From assembly GCF_963678635.1 (NCBI RefSeq), contig NC_087066.1, forward strand, positions 61,804,054 through 61,868,053: 64,000 bases of DNA, read 5' to 3'. Shown in pieces: positions 59,301 through 64,000 of the stretch. Positions within the stretch are counted from its first letter, which is position 1. The number at the start of each line of letters is the position of its first letter. Below the pieces are notes generated by a model. The model was given only the letters and a program-made list of their open reading frames with translations. It was not told the DNA's origin and searched no databases. The translations under genes and the position numbers were made by a program. This stretch comes from Symsagittifera roscoffensis. Taxonomy: Eukaryota; Xenacoelomorpha; Acoela; Convolutidae.

Positions 59301-62300
59301 GGCTACCAGACATCAACGTCTCTCAAAGGTAACCCGAACACCGTTCGAGCCGAACATTGTCGCCTGATTAATTTGCTGACTAAATGCTCAATTTTCTGTG
59401 AAATTTTGATATCACTAACTTCTTCATTAAATAGAAGGTCAATGCATGAGTTCAAAAATTTCTAAAACGCTCATTAGCCTTGACCCTTAGCATCTAAATG
59501 GTGGTATGTGATCCATCTATGACCCGGTGCGCATTAACTTTTAAAGTAAGATGAGCTGTGACTTGATTTAATTTTCCTTTAATTTTCATTTAGAATTCAG
59601 TTGCTGAGAAAAATTCATTAAGCTAATTTCAGTTTAATGAATAATTTCTCATTATGAGCAGGATGGCTCTAGGATTTTGATGATGGATGGATTTAAAGTC
59701 AAGAGTGGAACGGATTTTCAAAAAACAATGTGAAAAATTTGTCCACCCTTTTTTGGCCGCCAAATTGATTTTCCGAGGTCTGCCTAAACGGGATTTATTG
59801 GGGATGTAATCCTATGGGGTCTTATCCGGCGGGATTTTATCCGGCAAATTTTATCCTAGGGGATTTAGTCCGCCGGCGGCCTAAAACAAAGGAATTTTCG
59901 TTGGAAATGTAAAATCAATGCAATGCGCTCTTCTTTCAAAATTAGTATAGAAATATATTAGCGATGGTCGGGCGATAATGGATGTCGCAAATAGAACCAA
60001 AGGTTGGGACGCTTTGGACGGAGAGGGGGTTCAACCTCTGAGTGGCGGGAGTCGTGCCCAAAATCCGGCCCTGATTATGAGTGTAGCATTTATTAAATTT
60101 AGTGAGTAGTAAATGAGCCGAAACTTTCCCTAGCTTTCTTTTTTCCCCTATTTGAAAAACGGGAGTTTGATAAATATTGTGTTTGAGGATCAACTGGGGG
60201 GACGTGAAGAGTCTGGAGCAGGTGCTGACCAACCCAAAAGTAAGCAGTGATGGTAGGGTCACAATGCAACAGCCCCTCTACCTCAAGTCCGCGTGTTCAG
60301 TCAATGTCAAGTGAGTTTAGCTTCACTCAAAAGAGAGATCAACACTGGAAAGAAAGTTCCGCCTTGACCTAAATTTTTTGTAAAAACAGTTTGGTAGAAA
60401 ACTGGAAAATTCGCCCTGAGCGGAAAAATTTGTAACAACAGTTTGGTGGAAAAAAGGAAAATTTGCCCTGAGCTGAAAGATTTGTATCAACAGTTTGGTG
60501 GAAAACTGGAAAATTCGCCCTGAGCTGAAAGATTTGTTACAACAGTTTGGTGGAAAAAGGGAAAATTTGCCCTGAGCTGAAAGATTTGTAAAAACTGTTT
60601 GGCAAAGAACTACAAAGTTTGTCTTGACCTAAGCTCTTTGTAAAAACAATTTGCCGATAAACTGGAGATTTCAACTTGACCTAAATTCTTTGTAAAAACA
60701 GTGTGGCTGAAAACTGGAAATTTTGCCCTGAGCTGAATTATTTGTAAAACAGCTTGGCGGAAAACTGGAACGATTTGATCTGGGAAAGCCAGAAAAAAAA
60801 AGCTGAAAGGACGATCTACAGAAAATCGTAAACCCATACCCGCTCAAACATTCACCCATTGACATACAAATTTCGGAACCATAAAATTCAAAAATTTTGA
60901 AAGGCATTTGATACCTCAGAAGGCGCGGTTCGATTCAAAGTGAGTGTTATAAAAAACAAAAGGGTGATGTTTTGGACCGTGTACGTGTTTCATCCCCCCC
61001 TTAATCCGCTACTGAATCTCAGAACGGTCTAGAATTTCCCTCAATCTATCACCTTGCTAAAAATGAGCGTCGAAAGCGAAGTATTGAGTAAATGGGCCTT
61101 GAAGCGGATATGGACTTTCCTCTGCAATCAGCGCCTTTGATCTTTGGCAGGTATTTCCCCTACGATACCCATGTGTGCAATATAAGTGTGGGCTCCTGGT
61201 CCTATCCGCCGAGCGAAGTCGACGTGGGCCCGGGCTTGTACGCCAACGGCATCTTGTGAGTTATTAACAGGAAGTTAACACCAATTACATGTACTAACTA
61301 CTTTATGACTGGGAAAACGGCCAGTTTAGCGAAAATCAATTCCATTATCATAACTTACCCGGCGAGGTCAAAGTCGATCTCGGAAACTGCTGATTCAGCG
61401 AAAAGTAAAAGTTAAATCGTTATAACTAGCTCAATATTTTCAAATTTTACAACCAAATTATGTTTTTTTATGCAATATGATGAGCTAAATTCTACTGAGG
61501 CGTAGCGGCTTAGCTTTCTCCATCGTAACAAACTGCGCTGCAATCAAAATCTTCTTAAAAACTAAGCCACCAAAACCAAGCTTTTAATTGGATTTTGGAA
61601 TATTTATTGTTCCGATTTTCAAAAAAATGAAGGAATTATTTGTGCTCCGTCGATTGTTTTTCCAGACCAATTGCGAAGTTTTCAATGATAACCCGGGTTG
61701 ACTTGCGCGCAAAGAAAAAAACGTATCAATTAATTCTATGCAAGGTAAACGATTGTCATGCAGTTCTATCCATAATATTTGTAAAAAAAGAAGCTTTTTA
61801 TACTTAACAAGACTGCTCGTATCAGGGTGAAGCCCTGAATGTTCCAATCCTACTGCATTTTAAGGTCTATGGAGCAGCAAAAACATGAAATATTTAAATG
61901 TACTAAAATAAAATAAAAAATTTTTTGAAAAATTTGAGATTTTTTTTGTGAAAACATACCCCACACACCATATTAAGCATAAAGTGATAGATTTTGCTCT
62001 TATTAACAAATCAATTAGGACATATAAGCTTCCTTGAATCAATTTGGAACGATTTTTAATACGGATTAAATCTCGCTTATGCGTTAATAGCGCGAAATAT
62101 ATCGCGCGTTAATTGACCCAAATTGGCCTAAATGGCAACCTTTAAACCCCCGTAACTTTACGAAAAATGATCACAGGTGAAAAATCTTTTCTGAAAAATT
62201 GTGTCAAAAATGGCTAGTTAAAAAGTCGAAATTTGTCTGAAAAAAAAGCCCAACCCGAGCACAAATATTCCGTTACTTTCGTTGCGAAAGTAGGAACAAT

Positions 62301-63596
62301 TATATAAAATTACTAAATTACTTAATTACATAAATACGGCGAATTTTTAAAACTCATAATTGAAGGAGTTGCATGAAAACTTGATTTTTGTCTCTTTTCA
62401 AGATACAAGTCAAATTTTGCTTCTCAGCAAGCCTTTTTGGAATTGACAAGCCTTTTTTGATGTTAAAACTGCCTGGTGTGCATTTTTGATTGACCCGCAG
62501 GGTTTTATGTTAAAAAGCATTGTGCCAAAACAATTTAAAATTTTTTTTCCAAAATTGTTTTTAATTTGTTTGCTAATATTCCCCACACGCTGTGAAAGGT
62601 TCAAAATGATATATTTTACGTATTTTAGCATATCATTGATAGCACATAGTTAGCATCAATTCATTCAAATAAAATTTAATTAAGCTTCAATGGGATAAGT
62701 TTTATCGCGCGTTGATATATCACGCGCGAGTGGTATAAAAATTTTCGCCAAAATGGCCAAAAATAAAACAAAATTTGTCCGGAAGAAAAAACATCTCAAG
62801 CTCAAAGTCGTAAATCGGTTGATGCAATTTTCACTTTTTGAAAAAAAAATTTCATCATTTCTTGTGCCTTTTTTCTCTAATTTTTTTTCATAAAAACCGC
62901 TTTCATTGACGGTGAAGAGAGTCAGAGCAATCATGGCTTGCCCTGACATGAGCAGTTTTGTATGAGATTTGTTTTCTCGTAAATGTTTTTCGTTTTCTTT
63001 TAAAAGCTAACATCCGAATGTCCATCCACGCATTACATTCTCATCGGCTGTGCTCAAATTGAAAAAAAAACTTTTGTCTCGAGTTGTTTTAATTTTTCTT
63101 CTTTTTTTTTCACGCAAAATCAGGCACCACAAATAATGATCAGAATGTAATGAGTGATATTTCATTTTAAATCCCTTCCAGTCGTGCTTTGAACGACATG
63201 GCGAAATTTTCAAAGAGTTCTCGAAAAACTGGTTTGATAATTTTGATTTTTTGTCTAAATTTGAGCGCAGGATATCACTAGCTTTCAGATGGTATAACAA
63301 ACAAGAAGGGCAAAGTGTAACAAAAATTACAACGACGAGCGCAAATAATCAATCCCTTTATCAAAATTTGAACAAAAGTGGGAGTAACAAAACTTTATAA
63401 AAACTTTTGTCTTATGTTTTTTGTGTTGTAGCAACTACATGAATAACATGGAGTGGGATCTACAGAAGTACACAGTGAGACATAATTCGGCAGAAGAGCC
63501 GATGGGCAAGTACACCGAACTGGTGTTCAGTCTCCAACTGAGCCGACGGCCCTCGTTCATGCTACTCAACACTGTACTGCCCACCTCATTTACCAG
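35262..63596 (+). CDS. Nicotinic-type Cys-loop receptor subunit gene, seven exons, 3' end outside window
   Basis: Exons are 35262-35319, 53828-53952, 57607-57651, 59219-59328, 60188-60310, 61151-61255 and 63432-63596. All have GT-AG boundaries and mutually compatible phases, giving 243 complete codons. The product is a membrane subunit of a pentameric ligand-gated channel: a signal peptide (1-19), then the extracellular ligand-binding domain, entering M1 in the last exon. The Cys-loop is C149 and C163 with 13 residues between them, including YFPYD. Loop B keeps GSW (W170). Loop D Trp is replaced by Ser73, loop A Tyr by Ser111, and loop C has no Cys pair, so it is a non-alpha, atypical subunit. 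Sequons are at N92, N109 and N164. M2, M3 and M4 lie beyond the window. Function as an acetylcholine receptor is not shown by these residues. Confidence 0.88.
35470..35884 (+). mobile_element. hAT-type MITE, copy within receptor intron 1
   Basis: It ends in CTAGATCCGCCCCTG and shares CCCTTTCTACTATTTTGAGA, TTTTTGGCTGATGGACC, GAGGGGAGAGCGCGTGCCGA and TTGCCTGCGG blocks with 44476-44860. The left terminal repeat is not preserved. It also carries an internal repeat of the segment GAGCTCAGAAAACCAATTT near 35715-35790. Confidence 0.75.
35885..36520. other. Intron sequence with a G16 run
   Basis: An uninterrupted run of 16 G lies at 36182-36197. The phrase CTCACTCTTTACTGCAAAA occurs on its left (about 36162) and again at about 36424. 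Nothing coding is recognised. Confidence 0.5.
36535..37380 (+). pseudogene. CR1/L2-type LINE, ORF1 remnant (coiled coil and possible SGNH esterase-like domain)
   Basis: The first part (about 36540-36790) encodes a Glu/Lys/Gln-rich heptad-like segment (LKEARLQQQKLQHQYETITR) interrupted by a TAA, consistent with an ORF1 coiled coil. Then come NDVNIIVDRYTYGEKVG and VVGHICIDRGL within an open frame at 36907-37170. Near 37290 is DGVHPNASDVQLLV, which resembles the catalytic D-x-x-H block of the SGNH hydrolase domain found in ORF1 of many CR1-group LINEs. Frameshifts and stops show decay. The esterase call rests mainly on the last motif. Confidence 0.6.
37643..40400 (+). pseudogene. CR1/L2-type LINE, ORF2 remnant: 2A-like motif, endonuclease, reverse transcriptase
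   Basis: The N-terminus reads LMLVLSGDIEENPC, a 2A-like motif. In the same frame 28 codons later is VNFRSVQNKHQEIFDFI, start of an APE-type endonuclease. This continues with RGGFVGVWTTLSF and ends with DKSFSLIDHFLVSKN near 38310. RT motifs follow: ASNYRPIRVSDTLSKIFECL (about 39277), KNKSATDAVMTF, SGAPQGV (about 39665) and the catalytic FSDDTSII (about 39767, where FADD is usual). The tail ends with FLGNLVDKNLTFSIELNTF and a conserved C-terminal region to about 40390. There are many stops and frameshifts. Such elements copy themselves by nicking the target and reverse transcribing their RNA. Confidence 0.88.
40401..41659. other. LINE 3' flank and intron sequence, nothing recognised
   Basis: Very AT-rich. 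No target duplication for the LINE could be identified with confidence. The open frame at 40824-41048 has no recognisable family. Confidence 0.4.
41660..42270 (+). repeat. Dispersed repeat, copy 2 (partner at 26240-26880)
   Basis: Same orientation and order of blocks as the partner, at about 80 percent identity by eye. This copy is in receptor intron 1. Confidence 0.8.
42680..44465 (+). mobile_element. Mutator-like (MULE) DNA transposon with inverted terminal regions
   Basis: The left region (about 42700-42930) and right region (about 44200-44465) are inverted with respect to each other. Both are rich in the phrase ACAAAACAGTC(T/C)CATACAAAACAG, shown on the right as its complement GTATGAGACTGTTTTGTATG. 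Between them is a transposase remnant. A 9-bp target duplication could not be identified, and the outer ends are uncertain. Confidence 0.7.
43206..44062 (+). pseudogene. FLYWCH/MULE transposase remnant
   Basis: The first block (NSLTIDGNHTYKQKF, about 43216) with DHCHFHNPADIKKRK (about 43388-43432) resembles a FLYWCH zinc finger ending in His-x-His. Downstream, 43556-43906 contains DDWFCDGTFLLPMYSIMLIQ followed by FFTLCYPTKK, the D-G-T-F block of the MULE transposase catalytic domain. FPAPKRLEDWNSYFAKLVNS (about 43917) matches the family's C-terminal region. Frames shift at least twice, near 43280 and 43800. The family catalyses cut-and-paste transposition. The first part is single copy, and the part from 43734 on is repeated at 46251. 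Confidence 0.75.
44476..44860 (+). mobile_element. hAT-type MITE, full-length copy
   Basis: 385 bp bounded by CAGGGGCGGATTTAGG and its near complement CCTAGATCCGCCCCTG. Flanking 8-mers ATTGTAAG (44468-44475) and ATTGTATG (44861-44868) differ at one base. Terminal CAGGGGCGGA inverted repeats and an 8-bp target duplication are typical of hAT non-autonomous elements. The interior has GAGGGAGCGCGCGCCGAC and no coding region. Confidence 0.88.
45670..45915. mobile_element. CGCTCAAA hairpin element, unit 1 copy
   Basis: It begins CACCCGAGTCGAGATTTTTT and forms a long inverted repeat: TAATTTGAAGCAAGATTTGA near 45700 pairs with TCTTGCTTCAAATTA near 45890. The arms are filled with GAGCGGTTTGAGCGGTT motifs. 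Its duplicate is at 48859-49104. Confidence 0.8.
46590..47430. other. Segment present only in duplication unit 2
   Basis: AT-rich, no recognised domain. It is either an insertion in unit 2 or a deletion from unit 1. I could not see clear terminal repeats or a target duplication. Confidence 0.55.
47830..48141 (+). mobile_element. hAT-type MITE, internally deleted copy
   Basis: Duplicate of 44476-44860. The left end reads CAGGGGC and then jumps to CCTAAAGTTTTTCTAAAAG, losing the bases between. The right end CTAGATCCGCCCCTG and flank ATTGTATG are kept. Confidence 0.85.
48859..49104. mobile_element. CGCTCAAA hairpin element, unit 2 copy
   Basis: The better preserved of the two. TTGAGCGGTTTGAGCGGTTT on one arm pairs with AAACCGCTCAAACCGCTCAA on the other over about 90 bp, flanking a short centre. 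The head reads CACCCGAGTCGAGATTTTTT. Confidence 0.82.
49411..50145. other. Unrecognised sequence with an open frame of 101 codons
   Basis: Plus strand 49745-50047 is open and includes FRPSKLPWWVYFNLSETSQE and IVENHVNSLYPTDLIVELLL. Upstream, another frame reads GVDLLVRVIEPEVIRKTLNA (about 49510). Composition is closer to coding than its surroundings, so a decayed mobile-element protein is possible. I do not recognise the family. Confidence 0.3.
50150..50427. repeat. 49-bp tandem array of GTTGCAACATGAGTCGCGCG units
   Basis: About 5.5 units of 49 bp. Each unit is two related half-units, GTTGCAACATGAGTCGCGCG and AAGTCGCAACATGGCTTGCG. Units differ by only one or two bases. The array follows TAGACCCGGGAAA. 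Open frames across it on the minus strand are an effect of the repeat, not a gene. Confidence 0.92.
50640..50946 (-). repeat. Degenerate GCGACTCAAA / GTCGCGCAAA repeat block with CCCGGGTCGAG head
   Basis: On the minus strand it begins CCCGGGTCGAGGTCGGGG and continues through repeated TTGCGACCCAAA, TTGCGACTCAAA and ACTTTGCGCGACC phrases. It is related in words (GTCGC, GCAAC) to the neighbouring 49-bp array but is far more diverged. Confidence 0.75.
51000..51223 (-). mobile_element. CGCTCAAA-repeat element with CCCGGGTCGAG head
   Basis: Minus strand starts CCCGGGTCGAGATTCCGATC and is collinear with 10426-10636. Shared phrases include TTGAACGGTTTGAG, GGTTTTCCAGCAAGATTTGA and CCGCTCATTTCTTGCGGC. 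The far end, towards 51000, passes into AAAAACGATC without an evident terminal repeat. Confidence 0.82.
51224..52340. other. Intron sequence, no gene recognised
   Basis: AT-rich. The open frame at 51641-51928 has no domain features. Confidence 0.4.
52350..52565. mobile_element. Small terminal-inverted-repeat element (MITE), copy 2
   Basis: The left end ATTGCCGGCTCCTTTTGCTT is roughly inverted at the right end (GGAAAAAGGGCCAAATTGCC). The interior is homologous to 32085-32325. Confidence 0.72.
53280..53338 (+). repeat. Hairpin-ended dispersed repeat family, 3' end only
   Basis: AAGGCAGCCGGAGTTTTTTA, AGCTCTGCCCTCATACATAC and AGTCTTGTTA match the family's terminal segment. The hairpin is diverged. 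Confidence 0.6.
53565..53694 (-). CDS. Candidate minus-strand first coding exon with signal peptide, product unknown
   Basis: The minus strand has TTTTTTATCTAAATTCAG, an acceptor-like stretch, directly before ATG at 53694. The peptide starts MDRLVQLFSLILILVLLLTA, a strong signal-peptide or anchor profile, then a basic segment (FKRAKEKWDLKFIRRSSNIG). It reaches a donor-like GTGAGC at 53564 in phase 1. Read through, the frame would run on to about 53455. No family is recognised and no partner exon was found. It lies inside receptor intron 1, so it may be a chance open frame. Confidence 0.25.
53828..53952 (+). CDS. Receptor exon 2: N-terminal part of the ligand-binding domain
   Basis: Acceptor TTTTTCTATTTTTAG, 125 bp, donor GTTAGT. 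It encodes residues 20-61, including FEDYLSTERPVRNKSQVVVV and VRMSLNQIMDL. This is the start of a nicotinic subunit (L-x-x-Y, R-P-V, then the beta1-strand ending Q-I-x-D). Confidence 0.9.
53953..55879. other. Receptor intron 2, AT-rich, no feature recognised
   Basis: No repeat with a partner in the window and no exon were recognised before about 55880. Confidence 0.4.
55880..56430 (+). repeat. Hairpin-ended dispersed repeat family, copies in receptor intron 2
   Basis: A 3'-end fragment (GGCAGTCAGCCGGAACC ... AGTCTTGTT, 55882-55914) directly abuts the 5' part of a fuller copy (CGACGGAATATTTGTGCTCG at 55934). The latter continues with GACAATTAACGCGCGATATG and ATTAACGCGTATGTTGAGAT and leads into the 200-bp array. 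Confidence 0.75.
56273..56875 (+). repeat. Three tandem 200-bp units
   Basis: Units start at 56273, 56473 and 56673, each GTACTTAATAA(T/G)GCGCGTGGAG. Each ends with GCAGTCGGAATATTC and CTTCACCTTGATAGGAGCA. Differences between units are a few bases. Each unit contains the 3' terminal segment of the hairpin-ended family, so the array is a local triplication of that end. Open frames across the units are repeat artefacts. Confidence 0.95.
57607..57651 (+). CDS. Receptor exon 3: 45-bp loop D exon
   Basis: It lies between acceptor TTTGTTTAG and donor GTACGT and is exactly 45 bp, the conserved length of the third coding exon of nicotinic receptor genes. In phase 0 it gives NIIQQALTAIYSVEL, aligning with the usual N-Q-x-L-T-T-N-V-W-L stretch (Q66, L68, T69). 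The loop D Trp is Ser73. Low sequence similarity is balanced by the length and phase fit. Confidence 0.72.
57652..58429. other. Receptor intron 3, no feature recognised
   Basis: AT-rich intron with no recognised repeat before the dispersed copy at 58430. Confidence 0.4.
58430..58960 (+). repeat. Dispersed repeat, copy 2 (partner at 12470-13040)
   Basis: Same blocks and orientation as the partner. This copy lies 260 bp before receptor exon 4. The partner lies about 470 bp before the terminal exon of the upstream receptor gene. Confidence 0.65.
59219..59328 (+). CDS. Receptor exon 4: loop A exon, 110 bp
   Basis: Acceptor GCGTTTATACAG, donor GTAACC, 110 bp, the conserved exon 4 length in nicotinic genes. 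It encodes residues 77-112: SWSDEFLRWNPAEFG, then KSKIWLPDINVSQ. W-x-P-D-I is the loop A signature, but the following Tyr is Ser111. Sequons are N-V-S at 92 and 109. Confidence 0.95.
60188..60310 (+). CDS. Receptor exon 5: first half of the Cys-loop
   Basis: 123 bp, donor GTGAGT. The acceptor (TGTGTTTGAG) has a weak pyrimidine tract but is the one that keeps the frame open and in phase with both neighbours. It encodes INWGDVKSLEQVLTNPKV, SSDGRVTMQQPLYLKSACSV. D-G-x-V and K-S-x-C are standard nicotinic positions. C149 is the first Cys of the Cys-loop. An alternative acceptor at AAGAG, 24 bases downstream, also keeps the frame. Confidence 0.87.
60362..60775. repeat. 52-bp minisatellite in receptor intron 5
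   Basis: About eight units, each containing ACAGTTTGGTGGAAAACTGG and TTGCCCTGAGCTGAAAGATT. Unit length is near 52 bp. The first five units are close to each other and the last three are diverged (CTTGACCTAA variants). Confidence 0.9.
61151..61255 (+). CDS. Receptor exon 6: second half of the Cys-loop and loop B
   Basis: 105 bp, acceptor CCTTTGATCTTTGGCAG, donor GTGAGT. It encodes YFPYDTHVCNISVGSWSYPP, then SEVDVGPGLYANGI. The Cys-loop closes at C163, followed by an N-I-S sequon. GSW-S-Y keeps the loop B Trp. The stretch after it is rich in Pro and Gly compared with usual subunits. Confidence 0.95.
61256..61805. other. Receptor intron 6, left part
   Basis: AT-rich. At about 61600 there is a fragment of the hairpin-family head (TGTTCCGATTTTC ... 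GAATTATTTGTGCTCCG) on the plus strand, next to a minus-strand copy. Confidence 0.45.
61806..62296 (-). repeat. Hairpin-ended dispersed repeat family, minus-strand copy
   Basis: Read on the minus strand it starts at 62296 with TTCCTACTTTCGCAACGAAA and GTAACGGAATATTTGTGCTC. It contains ATTAACGCGCGATATATTTC and ends TTCAGGGCTTCACCCTGATA with CGAGCAGTCTTGTTA at 61806. Same extent as 32451-32988. Confidence 0.85.
62690..62965 (+). repeat. Hairpin-ended dispersed repeat family, diverged copy
   Basis: TCGCGCGTTGATATATCACG near the left and AGAGTCAGAGCAATCATGGC, TTGCCCTGACATGAGCAGTT near the right match the family order. Confidence 0.6.
62966..63431. other. Receptor intron 6, right part
   Basis: AT-rich, nothing recognised. 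It ends in the acceptor TTTTTTGTGTTGTAG. Confidence 0.4.
63432..63596 (+). CDS. Receptor exon 7: loop C region and start of M1
   Basis: 165 bp, acceptor TTTTGTGTTGTAG, donor GTGATG. It encodes YMNNMEWDLQKYTVRH, then GKYTELVFSLQLSRRPSFML and NTVLPTSFT. E-W-D-L and the L-x-R-R-P start of M1 are diagnostic. There is no Cys in the exon, hence no loop C vicinal pair. The coding region must continue beyond 64000. Confidence 0.95.
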
Positions 63597-63798
63597 GTGA
63601 TGACTTACAGTTTATGATCAATATTGTCTATTTTAACATGAGTGGTGGAGCAATCAAATGGAGCGAAAGATCAATAAGCCATCGCTGATAGATGTAAAAG
63701 AGCAAACAAAACCATCGACAAACCCCTAGCATTAAAAAAATGATAAATAGTACAAAATATCACAATCGAGCATTTTCAATTTTAACCGTTTTAACCAG

Positions 63799-64000
63799 CA
63801 GGGACGGATTTAGTGGGGGATCGGGGGTGTGGGCGGACGCCTTCTTTCAGGGACTTGATCCCCTGCCGACCCAATGGGTCCCCCTTTGAACTATATTGAG
63901 ATATTCATTTTTGGCTGACGGACCCTAAAATTTTTCTAATGGCGCCTTTGGCGCCAATATATACTAAATTTAAGAGGGGAGCGCGCGTAAGAAAAAAGGT
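63799..64000 (+). mobile_element. hAT-type MITE, cut by the window end
   Basis: It begins CAGGGACGGATTTAG, a one-base variant of the terminal repeat. It continues with CCCCCTTTGAACTATATTGA, TTTTTGGCTGACGGACCCTA and GGGGAGCGCGCG, as in 44476-44860. The right terminus is outside the window. Confidence 0.82.

Overview
This window is animal nuclear DNA, probably from an invertebrate with a repeat-rich genome. Host coding exons are few and small, have GT-AG boundaries, and sit in long AT-rich introns. Mobile-element families fill most of the rest. I cannot name the species. No rRNA, convincing tRNA, CRISPR array or bacterial-type operon is visible.

Layout. About 0.2-9.9 kb is a tandem satellite with a 22-bp unit (core GGTCGAGCACAGTC) and longer-order duplications of 154, 1077 and 453 bp. 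10.1-10.7 kb is a foldback element carrying a second inserted repeat. 13.5-13.7 kb holds the last exon (MA helix plus M4 membrane helix and stop) of a Cys-loop, nicotinic-type receptor subunit whose other exons were not found here. 14.3-24.4 kb is a decayed Ty3/Gypsy retrotransposon on the minus strand. It has 255-bp LTRs, a CACTG target duplication, gag, protease, reverse transcriptase, RNase H and integrase, and an internal 2.9-kb tandem duplication. It sits at the apex of a palindrome.

24.4-35.2 kb is intergenic, with dispersed repeats and foldback elements. From 35.26 kb to beyond the last supported exon at 63.6 kb runs a second nicotinic-type receptor subunit gene on the plus strand. A signal-peptide exon at 35262-35319 is followed by an 18.5-kb intron and six extracellular-domain exons of 125, 45, 110, 123, 105 and 165 bp. 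All intron phases agree, and the last exon enters M1. The 45-bp and 110-bp exon lengths are classic for nicotinic receptor genes. The predicted subunit keeps the 13-residue Cys-loop and the loop B Trp. It lacks the loop D Trp, the loop A Tyr and the vicinal Cys pair of loop C.

The large first intron contains a decayed CR1/L2-type LINE with an N-terminal 2A-like motif, a Mutator-like (FLYWCH/MULE) transposon, a 2.5-kb segmental tandem duplication with hAT-type MITEs, and a cluster of short-period repeats. Several of these repeats share a CCCGGGTCGAG head, which suggests a family of mobile minisatellite-bearing elements. This is the most novel non-coding signal I see, together with a dispersed repeat family whose 3' end carries a conserved AGGGCTTCGCCCT hairpin.
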